A stretch of DNA of 58,570 nucleotides from a virus. The stretch is from positions 1 through 58,570 of IMG/VR virus record IMGVR_UViG_3300031963_008020, one strand, 5' to 3'. Shown piece after piece: positions 1 through 8,449 of the stretch; the first letter of the stretch is position 1, and each line of letters begins with the position of its first letter. Position numbers and translations under genes: made by a program. The notes beneath the pieces were generated by a model. It saw only the letters and a list, made by a program, of their open reading frames with translations, made no database searches and was not told the DNA's origin.

Positions 1-575
1 CTAAAATAAGGTAACAGTTTTTCTAAGTTAGCCCAAAAATCTTCACGCTCAACAAACAAATCAATATGCGGACGCTTATCTAATCCTAGTTTAGCAACAG
101 CATCGACTAGGTAGTTGTTTTCTTCTCGATAAAACTCAACGACACTGCTCCAATCCTTCCACTGTGTGCTGTCGAGAGGATTGCACATTCTGCATTTTAA
201 ATTACAAAGATTGTTAATTTTAATTTCGATAGTAGGAAGTTCAAAAGGCATTGAATAATCGTCATGCAAACTATCAAGTGCAGTTGGATAAAGATTAACT
301 CTACTGTCTGGAAACGTATTTTTAATGTGTCGCTGTCTTAGACTTTCTACACCCTGATCTTCTAAATCAAAACAAGGTACGCAAACAGTAGGACGTTCAT
401 TGTTTAGCACCTGGCGTCTTACTTCTCGCATTTGATCGTTGTTCCATATTTCTTCTAAACTTTCGTTTTGAATCCATCCAACTGGTTGACTGCGACAGCA
501 AACTTTAACAGCACCGTCTTCTCTGGTGGCTAATCCTGTAAACGGATGCATACAAAATGTTTTACTTGAGTGCAT
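1..575 (-). CDS. Radical SAM protein with N-terminal auxiliary-cluster (twitch-like) module, partial
   Basis: Truncated by the window start; 191 codons are visible from an ATG at 575. An N-terminal module has an FCMHPF motif near residue 8, a Cys-Cys pair at 26-27 and CVPC at 65-68, followed by the radical SAM signature CNLKCRMC (Cys 124, 128, 131), which binds the 4Fe-4S cluster that cleaves S-adenosylmethionine. This order, auxiliary Cys module first and radical SAM core second, recurs in eight other genes here. The start overlaps the end of the PP-loop gene by 14 nt, so the two are probably co-transcribed. The substrate is unknown. The C-terminal part of the barrel lies outside the window. 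Confidence 0.88.
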   Translation of the reverse strand, partial: MHSSKTFCMHPFTGLATREDGAVKVCCRSQPVGWIQNESLEEIWNNDQMREVRRQVLNNERPTVCVPCFDLEDQGVESLRQRHIKNTFPDSRVNLYPTALDSLHDDYSMPFELPTIEIKINNLCNLKCRMCNPLDSTQWKDWSSVVEFYREENNYLVDAVAKLGLDKRPHIDLFVEREDFWANLEKLLPYF

Positions 576-1257
576 GTTTTAATCCCCAGGCTCTTTCTAA
601 ACACCAAAAACAATTACCGCAAATAGGAACAGATTGATAGGGTTTATAATTAGTATAATTTAAATCTTCAAACTCGCCTTCGCAACTTCTAGTTATATCA
701 AATAAATCTACTATTCCGTTTTCTGCATATCTTCGAACTATCCAGTCTTTTTGAACATTTATAAATGGATGGTGTACAGGAATACCCATATGTATTAAAA
801 CGGGAGGTATGACTGGAATATTTCTCTCTGGAAGAGCACCGTTGAATATTTCGCTAGGATTTAAATTAACACCAGCATACCATGCATCTAGTTTGTATTT
901 GTGTGCTATGTATTCGTTATATGCTCTAAGTATTATTCTGTTACCTGATTTTAATTTTCCATATTCGTCTGGAATTAATGGACTAACAGGTTCTTCTAAT
1001 TCTGGTGGTACAAAGTTTGTTAAATGTTCAATACGATTGGTATAGCGGCGTTGAAACCAGTGTACTACGTCTCGTGCAATATATTCTTGCCACGGTCTAG
1101 TTTTCCACATTCGTATTTGTGTAGTAAAGTAAATATCAGCAGATGTATTTTCCATTATGAAATAAGCAAGTAGTGCGCTATCTGCACCACCGCTTAAACT
1201 AATACCAATCCTTTGCCAATCTTTATTTAAAGGTATTTCCACACCATCTACGATCAT
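562..1257 (-). CDS. PP-loop ATPase, QueC-like
   Basis: A 231-residue protein with the PP-loop SGGADS at residues 22-27, the ATP-pyrophosphatase motif that adenylates a carboxyl or carbonyl group before amidation or thiolation. The C-terminus carries Cys192 and CGNCFWC (Cys 213, 216, 219), which resembles the zinc site of QueC (7-cyano-7-deazaguanine synthase). Family membership is clear; QueC activity is not, because the rest of the protein is divergent. It is followed by a radical SAM gene with a 14-nt overlap and is divergent from the oxygenase gene at 1303. It could be a 7-deazapurine enzyme or an amide-forming enzyme in the island's pathway. Confidence 0.75.
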   Translation of the reverse strand: MIVDGVEIPLNKDWQRIGISLSGGADSALLAYFIMENTSADIYFTTQIRMWKTRPWQEYIARDVVHWFQRRYTNRIEHLTNFVPPELEEPVSPLIPDEYGKLKSGNRIILRAYNEYIAHKYKLDAWYAGVNLNPSEIFNGALPERNIPVIPPVLIHMGIPVHHPFINVQKDWIVRRYAENGIVDLFDITRSCEGEFEDLNYTNYKPYQSVPICGNCFWCLERAWGLKHALK

Positions 1258-1289
1258 ACTCTATTTAACCTTGCGCTAAAATAGTATAC

Positions 1290-1297
1290 ACTAAATA
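1290..1297 (+). promoter_or_regulatory. Late-type promoter box ACTAAATA, leaderless arrangement
   Basis: ACTAAATA differs from the T4 late consensus TATAAATA at the first two positions. Only 5 nt separate it from the ATG at 1303, so transcription would start at or next to the start codon. No Shine-Dalgarno is visible. The same box and spacing occur at 10573-10580 and 36550-36557. Confidence 0.55.
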
Positions 1298-1302
1298 TCT
1301 TT

Positions 1303-1965
1303 ATGATACAACCAACAAATTTAATTGTAAGACAAGAATTAATAGAAAAGATGGCAAGTTTCGACGGCGATGAAATGAAAGTGGTCATCAATGAGCCAAC
1401 TGGAGATTTTTTTTACGATCCTTGGCGTATTAAACCTGAATTTATTGGAACACCGTTTGAAGCGGCACTAAACTTGTTACCCGACGACATTGGAGAAGCA
1501 CGTATTATTACACTTGAAAGTGGACGTTGCTACTTTTCGCATAGTGATATTGATGACAGGTATCATTTAAACTTAACAGGCGATTGTGCAGCATTAATTA
1601 ACATCGAAACACAACAGTCATATTTTTTAAAACCAGACGGAATTTGGTATGACATGGACGCTGGATCTTTACATTCGGCAGTAAACTTTGGACAACATGA
1701 TCGTAAGCAGTTGGTTGTAAGAAAGTTATTAACAAAAAATAAATTAAAAATACCTATAAATGTTTTTATTAGAGCAACAGGAAAAAATGCAAGATTTGTT
1801 TTTGACAATACAATTAGTCCTTGGCTTAACCGTGCAAATAAAAGAGGTATTATAACCGACTTTGAACATAGTCTATCAAAAGTCTATTTAAAAGTCGAAG
1901 AAGAATTTAGCAGCGAGTTAGAAAAAATAATTCCTGAAGAGTTTGAATATGACTTCGATTATTAA
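1303..1965 (+). CDS. Aspartyl/asparaginyl beta-hydroxylase-like Fe(II)/2OG oxygenase
   Basis: A 220-residue cupin-type protein. The likely iron ligands are His80-x-Asp82 and His124; Arg86/His88 in DDRYHLNL and the Arg cluster after HSAVNFG (Arg134, Arg140) are candidates for 2-oxoglutarate binding. The arrangement resembles the Asp/Asn beta-hydroxylase fold, which hydroxylates side chains of peptides or free amino acids. It is the first gene of a plus-strand operon running to about 5855. The expected mRNA is leaderless from the late-type box just upstream. The substrate cannot be read from the sequence. Confidence 0.7.
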   Translation: MIQPTNLIVRQELIEKMASFDGDEMKVVINEPTGDFFYDPWRIKPEFIGTPFEAALNLLPDDIGEARIITLESGRCYFSHSDIDDRYHLNLTGDCAALINIETQQSYFLKPDGIWYDMDAGSLHSAVNFGQHDRKQLVVRKLLTKNKLKIPINVFIRATGKNARFVFDNTISPWLNRANKRGIITDFEHSLSKVYLKVEEEFSSELEKIIPEEFEYDFDY

Positions 1966-2629
1966 TTGGAGACCGTTTTTAAAATATCACGACGGACAAC
2001 TAGGAATGGCTCAACAAACATACGAACCATTAATAAGTCCAGACGGTAAAACATTTTGTGCAAACTACGATTGGCGTAATCGATATCAACGTATGAATTC
2101 AGAAAGACCATTATATACAAAAGAAGTGTGTGATTATTTTTTTGAACAAGAAGTAAAATATATAAATCTTTTTAGCAGTAAACCATACGCACCAGAGGTT
2201 GTAGACATTGATGAAAAACATAAACGCATTTTTATAAAATGGTATAATAATAATTGTAATCATTCTATATACGGTGATATGCGTTTAGATTTACAATGGT
2301 ATGATATGATAAAAGATATTGTTACGGATCAATACAACACAGGTTATTATAAATTAACAATGTACCCTCACTGTCACTATATTGACAATCACGATAATAT
2401 GAGAGCAATAGACTGGTATGGAGTTGTTCCGATTGATCGTCCATACATAGAAGAACGATACATGCAAGCAATTATTCATGACTCTGCACGTTTTAGACTA
2501 GAGGAAACCGGGGAAACAAAAGATAATCTTATAGATTTATCTATAATGTTTAAACGCAGTTTAGAAACTCATGTACTTTGGGGTAAAAGCAACATGAGTT
2601 ACATATACAAGGAAATTTTTAATGGCTAG
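1949..2629 (+). CDS. Degenerate protein-kinase-like fold protein
   Basis: 226 residues from ATG 1949; a TTG six bases upstream in frame is a weaker alternative start. The segment MYPHCHYIDNHDNMRAIDWYG resembles a kinase catalytic loop plus metal-binding loop of the form HxxN...G.l..IDfg, but with altered residues. A paralogue on the opposite strand (6406-7116) has the same layout, including SPDGKTFC versus SKDRKTFC near the N-terminus. It overlaps the upstream oxygenase by 17 nt. Whether it phosphorylates anything is doubtful given the degenerate loops. The assignment rests on motif shape only. Confidence 0.5.
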   Translation: MTSIINWRPFLKYHDGQLGMAQQTYEPLISPDGKTFCANYDWRNRYQRMNSERPLYTKEVCDYFFEQEVKYINLFSSKPYAPEVVDIDEKHKRIFIKWYNNNCNHSIYGDMRLDLQWYDMIKDIVTDQYNTGYYKLTMYPHCHYIDNHDNMRAIDWYGVVPIDRPYIEERYMQAIIHDSARFRLEETGETKDNLIDLSIMFKRSLETHVLWGKSNMSYIYKEIFNG

Positions 2630-3191
2630 TTATTTTGGAACAACAGAAGGCATTATCGATTGGGACAGTGTTGTTGAACTTTGTATAAACAGCAACGACG
2701 GTGACAGAAATACACCAAGTGCTGTTATTGCTAGAAGCGAGTCCGAAGCAGAAGGATTTTTACTAGACAACTATCACGAAGTATTAGGGGTGTGGATTAA
2801 CGCTGGATACAATTTAGATGAAATTGTTTGGAGTGATTATTATCCAGGACATCATTTTGATATCAGCGTTCAAGATAACTTTGCTGATTTAGTAAATGCA
2901 GATCCGCTTCGTGTTTTTGTAAGTGAGGTACTGCCAGGTCGCAATGTTCCGTATCATTGGGATGTAGAAGATCACGAGCAAGAATGGCTAGAGCAAGGTG
3001 CTATTGAACGTTGGGTCTGTTTTATAGACAAACCACGTTGGGGAAGTGTTCTAATTTTGGAAGATACTGCGTTTCACGATATTCCGCAACATAAAATTTA
3101 TAAATGGGACCATTATAGAAGTTGGCATGCCGGAACTAACTGCGGAATACATCCACAATATCTATTTCATTTTGTAGGAAGACCGAGATGA
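2622..3191 (+). CDS. Fe(II)/2OG oxygenase-like protein, copy 1 of a tandem pair
   Basis: 189 residues. Core: PGRNVPYHWDVEDHE gives a candidate facial triad His112-x-Asp114, and SWHAGTNCG gives the distal His169. It shares the order G(R)..P.HWDV...KP.WG.V.I...YRW/KWD..R.WHAGTNCGI with the next gene, so the two are tandem paralogues. The ATG lies inside the end of the preceding gene (8-nt overlap), which suggests translational coupling. The family resembles Asp/Asn hydroxylases and phytanoyl/prolyl oxygenases. The substrate is unknown. Confidence 0.65.
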   Translation: MASYFGTTEGIIDWDSVVELCINSNDGDRNTPSAVIARSESEAEGFLLDNYHEVLGVWINAGYNLDEIVWSDYYPGHHFDISVQDNFADLVNADPLRVFVSEVLPGRNVPYHWDVEDHEQEWLEQGAIERWVCFIDKPRWGSVLILEDTAFHDIPQHKIYKWDHYRSWHAGTNCGIHPQYLFHFVGRPR

Positions 3192-3724
3192 CTGTAAATT
3201 ACATAGGAAATTGTAAACATATCAATTGGGATGTGGTGATTGAAGATTGTGCAAATACAACTCCTGCATACGTAGGACCTAGCCATAAACGTGGTGACAA
3301 TCTGCCTGACCTTGATGTAATATTAGATATGTGGGATGCAGCAGAGTATAAAACTGTAGCAGAAGGTGGTACTGTTGGGTGGGATATGTTTTTACCTGGG
3401 CAGCAATTTGATCAAAGTGTAATTGATAAGTTTGTTGAATTTTTTGAAATTCCAAATTACAAAACTGCGTGGATTAGCAGAATTAACATTGGAAGGTTTG
3501 CTCCGATACACTGGGATGTACATGACGACGAAGCAACATTAGGCGATACCTGTAGATATCACTGTCATATTGGTAAGCCGGAGTGGGGGCATGTGTTTAT
3601 CGCCGACAAAAAGTGTTTTTATAATGAAGAACAAGGATCAACCTATCGTTGGGATAGCAGGAGATATTGGCATGCCGGAACCAACTGCGGAATAACTCCT
3701 AAGTATCTTTTAAATTTGTGGTGA
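3188..3724 (+). CDS. Fe(II)/2OG oxygenase-like protein, copy 2 of a tandem pair
   Basis: 178 residues with His108-x-Asp110 (PIHWDVHDD) and distal His162 in YWHAGTNCG, matching the gene immediately upstream over its C-terminal two thirds. Start and stop overlap as ATGA. The N-terminal third is less similar, so the copies have probably diverged in substrate recognition. It is co-transcribed with the cold-shock/hydroxylase fusion that follows 4 nt later. Confidence 0.65.
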   Translation: MTVNYIGNCKHINWDVVIEDCANTTPAYVGPSHKRGDNLPDLDVILDMWDAAEYKTVAEGGTVGWDMFLPGQQFDQSVIDKFVEFFEIPNYKTAWISRINIGRFAPIHWDVHDDEATLGDTCRYHCHIGKPEWGHVFIADKKCFYNEEQGSTYRWDSRRYWHAGTNCGITPKYLLNLW

Positions 3725-3728
3725 ACCG

Positions 3729-4604
3729 ATGGAAACAGGTGTAATTAAATGGTATAACGATGCAAAGCGTTATGGGTTTATTGTAGCAGACAATGACAAC
3801 GCTTTAGTTATTGTTGAACAAGATAGCATACAGCACGAACCGCAGGTGTTATTTGAAATGCAAACTGTTGAGTTCAATAGAGAGCAAGACGCCGAGTATG
3901 GTGCAATTGCTAAAGATGTTAAAGTTATTGGAAAAACAGACAGAAACCCAAAAGAGTTCCTTGAAGATTTAGGTACCGATGTAAATGTAGTAACATATCT
4001 TGATATTCCTAGTATTGTGGTTTTTGAAAATGCGTTGCCAGTTGAAATTTGCAATGCGATTATTGCAAAACATGAACGAGATAAAATGAATCCAAACAGT
4101 GGAGCAGAATCACGTCGTGAAAGTTTTGCACAAGTAACTGAATTAGTTGAGCAACGTGGAATTAGTTTAGGCATGGATCCTCGACATTATGATATAGTTG
4201 CAAGTACAATTGTAAAATATGCTGAAATACCTTTTAGCCATATTGAAGCCTGTGATATTTACAATTATGAAACTGGACAGTTTTTGGATCTTCATCACGA
4301 TTATCCGTATGATCCAAGACAGATTAATTATTACAAGCACGGCGGCGATAGAGTAGGATCCGGAGTATTTTATCTCAACGATAACTTTGTTGGCGGAGAA
4401 ACAAACTTTCCTAAATTGGGTGTATCGGTAACACCAAAAGCAGGCTCGTTCTTATATTTTAAACAGTGTTACGATGAAGAAACCAATTGGAGCACAATAC
4501 ACGAAAGTAAAATTATCACAGAAGGAACAAAGTGGGTGTCGGCATGTTTCTTTTCTGATCAGCCTAGAGTAGGTTATAATTCTCGTACGGAGTTAGAAAA
4601 ATGA
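3729..4604 (+). CDS. Cold-shock domain fused to prolyl-4-hydroxylase-type oxygenase
   Basis: 291 residues. Residues 1-67 are a compact cold-shock domain: GVIKWYNDAKRYGFI matches the family's GxVKWFNxxKGFGFI RNP1 region, implying nucleic-acid binding. Residues 85-280 are a prolyl-4-hydroxylase-type double-stranded beta-helix: iron ligands His189-x-Asp191 and His258, the GGET motif at 222-225 and Lys268 for 2-oxoglutarate. The fusion suggests an oxygenase directed to RNA, DNA or a nucleic-acid-bound protein; this is inference from the architecture. It sits between the tandem oxygenases and a small gene, overlapping the latter as ATGA. Confidence 0.85.
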   Translation: METGVIKWYNDAKRYGFIVADNDNALVIVEQDSIQHEPQVLFEMQTVEFNREQDAEYGAIAKDVKVIGKTDRNPKEFLEDLGTDVNVVTYLDIPSIVVFENALPVEICNAIIAKHERDKMNPNSGAESRRESFAQVTELVEQRGISLGMDPRHYDIVASTIVKYAEIPFSHIEACDIYNYETGQFLDLHHDYPYDPRQINYYKHGGDRVGSGVFYLNDNFVGGETNFPKLGVSVTPKAGSFLYFKQCYDEETNWSTIHESKIITEGTKWVSACFFSDQPRVGYNSRTELEK

Positions 4605-4780
4605 GCGAACCGGTTATTACAGACGAGTTTTATTTAAAAAAGTTCATGCAGTTACAACAAGCAAATGTGGTGCTGTGGAGAAAATTACACAATATTAAAG
4701 AAAATGAAGATCTCAGAGCAACTATTGAAACTTATTTAGGCGACGACTTTTTTAATAACTTAGATGACTTAGTAGGATGA
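4601..4780 (+). CDS. Small protein of unknown function
   Basis: 59 residues, ATG at 4601 overlapping the previous stop as ATGA, with its own stop TGA at 4778-4780 overlapping the next ATG (4777). The fit of both overlaps supports a real gene. It is acidic and predicted largely helical, with no recognisable motif. Confidence 0.65.
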   Translation: MSEPVITDEFYLKKFMQLQQANVVLWRKLHNIKENEDLRATIETYLGDDFFNNLDDLVG

Positions 4781-5247
4781 CAGTACACGTTGTAGGACAT
4801 AGTCGAGGCTTAGGTGAATACCTCTATCGTGCATTTACAACAGATATGCACGATGTTAGAGGTTATAGTAGATCCAATGGTTATGATTTAGAAAAAGATA
4901 TTGCTAAGATTTGTTTTCAAGTAGAAGTCGATGATATTGTTATCTTAAATGCATATGCAAACGGAACACAAATTGACTATTTAAAATCGTTAGAAAATTC
5001 TCATGCAAACATTGTAGTTATGGGCAGTATTGCATCTATATACCCCGACCCAGACGATTTAGTTTATAGTCAGCACAAAAACACATTAGAATTGTATTTT
5101 AATAAGATTTCTGCAGAACCTAAACACCCTATGCTATATCTAAGACTCACAGGTACATCCTACAATGATTACAAACTTGTTTACGATAGTATAAAGATTT
5201 GGTTAGCAAATCCTAGAATTACCACAATAGGTTACAGTGCATTATGA
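4777..5247 (+). CDS. Short-chain dehydrogenase/reductase-like protein, copy 1
   Basis: 156 residues, shorter than the usual 230-280 of the family. The NAD(P)-binding glycine motif is GHSRGLG (residues 7-13); the catalytic signature is Ser84/Ser87 with Tyr97-x3-Lys101. It shares SRSNGYDLE at residues 31-39 with the next gene and has its YxxxK at the identical position. The C-terminal substrate-binding lobe is mostly missing. It is probably an oxidoreductase of a small carbonyl or sugar-nucleotide substrate, acting with its neighbour. Confidence 0.7.
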   Translation: MTVHVVGHSRGLGEYLYRAFTTDMHDVRGYSRSNGYDLEKDIAKICFQVEVDDIVILNAYANGTQIDYLKSLENSHANIVVMGSIASIYPDPDDLVYSQHKNTLELYFNKISAEPKHPMLYLRLTGTSYNDYKLVYDSIKIWLANPRITTIGYSAL

Positions 5248-5855
5248 AAGTAGCAATTACTGGACACACCGCAGGCATTGGAAAAGAATTATACAATTAT
5301 TTTAGTAGAAAAAATGCCGAAGTAATTGGCATGAGTCGCAGCAACGGCTACGACTTAGAAACGTCGGTTGACAGCATAATTGAAAACGCAAAAGACTGTG
5401 ATATTTTCATTAACAATGCATATAGAGACGGGAAACAATTAGAACTGCTAAACGGCTTGTACAAGCATGTTCATAGAATAGTTGTTTGCGGATCTGTAAG
5501 TAGATTCTATCCTGAACTTATTTTAACAGATTATGTACATGACAAGCAAGCATTAGCAGAGCGTTGCAAGATGTTAAGTTTAGCACCAGACGGAGTTGCT
5601 AATATTTTACATCTTGATTTAAGTTTTGTTGAATCAACAAATGTTAATCTAAACGATCCGTTAACTTTTACAAGCGACAACTTTATTAAGTATACGGAAA
5701 TAGTTTCTGCCGTTGATTTTTGGTTGCATAATCCTAAAATTAGACAGATGGAATTTGTTTGGAAATTAACGCCATTTGTTTATGACCAATTAAAACGAGC
5801 AAATCCAGATCATACAGAACTTGACAAACTTTATAGAGAAGTTTTAGATCTATAG
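5244..5855 (+). CDS. Short-chain dehydrogenase/reductase-like protein, copy 2
   Basis: 203 residues. Glycine motif GHTAGIG at 7-13, NNAY at 57-60 as in the family's NNAG, catalytic Ser83/Ser85 and Tyr97-x3-Lys101. It is a tandem paralogue of the gene before it, overlapping as ATGA, with a longer C-terminal lobe. The two could form a heterodimer or act on successive steps. The last gene of this plus-strand run, it ends tail-to-tail with the GNAT-like gene (25-nt overlap). Confidence 0.75.
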   Translation: MKVAITGHTAGIGKELYNYFSRKNAEVIGMSRSNGYDLETSVDSIIENAKDCDIFINNAYRDGKQLELLNGLYKHVHRIVVCGSVSRFYPELILTDYVHDKQALAERCKMLSLAPDGVANILHLDLSFVESTNVNLNDPLTFTSDNFIKYTEIVSAVDFWLHNPKIRQMEFVWKLTPFVYDQLKRANPDHTELDKLYREVLDL

Positions 5856-6439
5856 TCGTCTAGTGCTGTTCTTGCTTCGGGCCACCAATGTTCGTCCATC
5901 TGACGATAAAATTCATCAACATTCATACGCCAAAAACTTTGAATAGCACCTCTGTATTCTAAGTCAACGGGTTCTTCTAATACGCCCGCTTTTTTAAGCC
6001 CTGGGCAATACAGTCTATGAACGTACTTTTGTGTTCCTGTATCGTTTTCGTTTGAACTTATGTATAGGTCTTTGTCTTTGCCTGCCCACTCGACGCACAA
6101 TGGTAATAGCAACTGTGCTGTTAAATTTTGATGCCGTGCAATAATAGTATTTGCTGTTCTTAAAGTTTTACGTTGCCCAGTTAAATCGTCAAAGGTACAA
6201 GTTCTAGCAGCAATACGATATGCATCACCTAGTACTCCTAGTTCTTCTAAACTGTGTGCAGCAATTGAGCCTACAACTTGATCGTTGTAGTAAAGGATCC
6301 ATACTTGCCAACGGTCCATATGTAACCAAGTGTCAACTAGTTTTTCTTTACTGTCGTTATTATAAAATCCTCTTTCGCGAGCAAGACTATAATAATCAGT
6401 TAAATCTAAATCGTTGTTGTATGTTTGTATATGGAACAT
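5831..6439 (-). CDS. GNAT-like acetyltransferase family protein
   Basis: 202 residues. WILYYNDQVVGSIAAHS followed by RIAARTCTF resembles beta-strands 2-4 of GNAT acetyltransferases; the acetyl-CoA pyrophosphate loop is not a clean match, so the assignment is tentative. It lies downstream of the kinase-like gene (34-nt overlap, same strand) and is convergent with the dehydrogenase pair. Confidence 0.4.
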   Translation of the reverse strand: MFHIQTYNNDLDLTDYYSLARERGFYNNDSKEKLVDTWLHMDRWQVWILYYNDQVVGSIAAHSLEELGVLGDAYRIAARTCTFDDLTGQRKTLRTANTIIARHQNLTAQLLLPLCVEWAGKDKDLYISSNENDTGTQKYVHRLYCPGLKKAGVLEEPVDLEYRGAIQSFWRMNVDEFYRQMDEHWWPEARTALDDYRSKTSL

Positions 6440-7116
6440 GCTTCATCCATTGCATCGGCAGGAAAGTCTGTTTTAAAACTTTCAAATGCTAACATTTGTA
6501 TATCAAAAAAAGAAGTAGGTTTGTCTACATCAATACCTAACCTAGTCATTTTTGGTAACAGGTCATTTCTTCTATTAATACTAATATGACTCATTACATC
6601 TGTCAAACTAATTGTTTTGTCATTTTTGTCATACGCAAAAAAATAATTAATGCTTTTTAGTTTTCCGTCTACAACAAAGTAACTGCTTGGGTGCATACTG
6701 TATTTGTAAATTCCGAGACTGGCATGTGCTTGAATAATTTCCAACATTTGTTCTTGCCAGTTGGGTAAAACTTTATCATAATTATTTTGAGAACACTGTG
6801 CTTGTTCCCAAAAATCCGTCCCATCTATATCAAAGTATATTTTTTTGTTTATGTGATCTACAGTGTCGATTGTTGGAACATGCTGGGGATAATGTCTGGC
6901 CATAATAGTTAAAAATTTAATTTCTCTGTGCCACTTTTCTTCCATTAACCGTGGATCAACAACTTCATTGTGTCCGCTGTGATAATTCTCGTCGTTGTAA
7001 TACCATTGACAAAAAGTTTTGCGATCTTTTGAAATTAGGCTAGTGTATATAAGATTGTTTCTGCACAATCCTTTTCCTGGTACATTATTATAATAGTACT
7101 CAAACTGTGTATTCAT
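6406..7116 (-). CDS. Degenerate protein-kinase-like fold protein, paralogue
   Basis: 236 residues. SMHPSSYFVVDGKLKSINYF near residue 145 parallels a kinase catalytic loop and metal loop, but the catalytic Asp positions are not conserved (HPSSYF, SINYF). It shares the N-terminal LISKDRKTFC element and overall plan with the plus-strand gene at 1949-2629. It is divergent from the oxygenase at 7137 with only 20 nt between starts. It is probably a pseudokinase-type binding protein or a kinase of unusual chemistry. Confidence 0.48.
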   Translation of the reverse strand: MNTQFEYYYNNVPGKGLCRNNLIYTSLISKDRKTFCQWYYNDENYHSGHNEVVDPRLMEEKWHREIKFLTIMARHYPQHVPTIDTVDHINKKIYFDIDGTDFWEQAQCSQNNYDKVLPNWQEQMLEIIQAHASLGIYKYSMHPSSYFVVDGKLKSINYFFAYDKNDKTISLTDVMSHISINRRNDLLPKMTRLGIDVDKPTSFFDIQMLAFESFKTDFPADAMDEACSIYKHTTTI

Positions 7117-7136
7117 AACAATAATTAGCGATAAGT

Positions 7137-7958
7137 ATGTTTATGATTAGAGGAATTGGCACAAAACCGTATATCGACTTGGATCCTTACTTGGATATAG
7201 AAGGATTTAAAAATCTGCATCCAGAAATTGCCAAGGGTTTTGCACTAGCAAGAGACTATGCAAAAGAAGGCACATGGATGACTCCTGGGTTTGATTGGAA
7301 AGATGCAAGTTATATTGTCAACTGGAAACCAATTTATAGTGCAGTTGAAGAATATCTAGCACTACCAGAAACACATCCTATACGTGTCACAGGCGATCCT
7401 ATGTATTTTACAGATTTAAAAGATTTTAGAAATCGCAACATTTTTACACGTTACTTAAAAACCACAATGGGTGCAAATGACCCTTACACTTATTATTTTT
7501 TATGGGATCAGGGTGATTGGAATGAACGCAATGCTGAACGCCAAAAAACTGTAGAGTCGAAGTACTTTCCGGGTGTTGTTAAATGGGTGGAAGAATTACA
7601 GCACACAGGAATCATCGACAGAATCGGAAGAGTAATATTTTTTCATTGCGATCACAACGGCAGAGCATTTGAGCATAGAGACTTGGACGCACGTAACGGT
7701 GTGTTAGGCGATCATCAATATACTCCACACAACAATGAATTTATTCACATTCGTTATAGAACAAAGCGTGGATTCTATATTTGGGATCCGGATACAGAAA
7801 ACAAATATTATATAAACGCTAATGCTGCATTTTGGAATGATCAAGACTGGCACGGCGGAGAAGAAAGCAAAGAAATTGAGTATGGAATGAGAATTGACTG
7901 TAAGTTTAGCAATTCATTTCGCGAACAATTGGGTATTGATCATTTGGAGCACTATTGA
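7137..7958 (+). CDS. Fe(II)/2OG oxygenase-like protein
   Basis: 273 residues; a second Met two codons in (7143) is an alternative start. Candidate iron ligands are His180-x-Asp182 (FEHRDLDARNG) and His239 (DQDWHGGEE), with Arg252 as a possible 2-oxoglutarate ligand. The region EFIHIRYRTKRGFYIWDPD fits the central strands of an Asp/Asn-hydroxylase-like cupin. It begins a plus-strand run with the next oxygenase and a radical SAM gene. Confidence 0.6.
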   Translation: MFMIRGIGTKPYIDLDPYLDIEGFKNLHPEIAKGFALARDYAKEGTWMTPGFDWKDASYIVNWKPIYSAVEEYLALPETHPIRVTGDPMYFTDLKDFRNRNIFTRYLKTTMGANDPYTYYFLWDQGDWNERNAERQKTVESKYFPGVVKWVEELQHTGIIDRIGRVIFFHCDHNGRAFEHRDLDARNGVLGDHQYTPHNNEFIHIRYRTKRGFYIWDPDTENKYYINANAAFWNDQDWHGGEESKEIEYGMRIDCKFSNSFREQLGIDHLEHY

Positions 7959-8449
7959 TTTATCGAGGTAATTTTGCAAACTGGATCAATCCTACGTGGA
8001 GAGAACTTGTCCTAAACACAGTAGGACAAGCAAGACCCAGAGATTGGCCTCCGGAAACTGCCGTTGAAAGTGCTGAATATTGCAAGGCTCGAGATGCAGG
8101 ATACGATTTAACAGCAACGCACTGGTGGGTATACGAAGAACACGATTTAAATATTAAAATAAGTCCGCCTTGGTGTACTGGAAAAACTGAATGGTGGATC
8201 ACAAAGTTAATGCCTGGTCAATTTATGCCGATGCACACAGACCCATTTACACATTATGAAACTTGTAAACGATATTGGGTGCCATTACAAGACTATCAAC
8301 CCGGGCATTTGTTTGTATACGGAAATTTAGTATTAACAAAGTATTCTGCTGGCGACGTATATGAATACATTAACAGTCAAGATATTCATGGCGCCGCCAA
8401 TATAGGACATATGCCAAGAGTAGTGTTGCAGGTCACTGAATATGAGTAA
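7955..8449 (+). CDS. Fe(II)/2OG oxygenase-like protein with TTG start
   Basis: 164 residues from a TTG start overlapping the previous stop (TTGA). A TTTGGAG Shine-Dalgarno at 7943-7949 is well placed for this start, and no ATG is available near it. LMPGQFMPMHTDP gives His94-x-Asp96; the distal His145 lies in QDIHGAANIG. The motif order matches compact Asp/Asn-hydroxylase-like proteins. It overlaps the radical SAM gene that follows by 8 nt. Confidence 0.62.
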   Translation: MIYRGNFANWINPTWRELVLNTVGQARPRDWPPETAVESAEYCKARDAGYDLTATHWWVYEEHDLNIKISPPWCTGKTEWWITKLMPGQFMPMHTDPFTHYETCKRYWVPLQDYQPGHLFVYGNLVLTKYSAGDVYEYINSQDIHGAANIGHMPRVVLQVTEYE

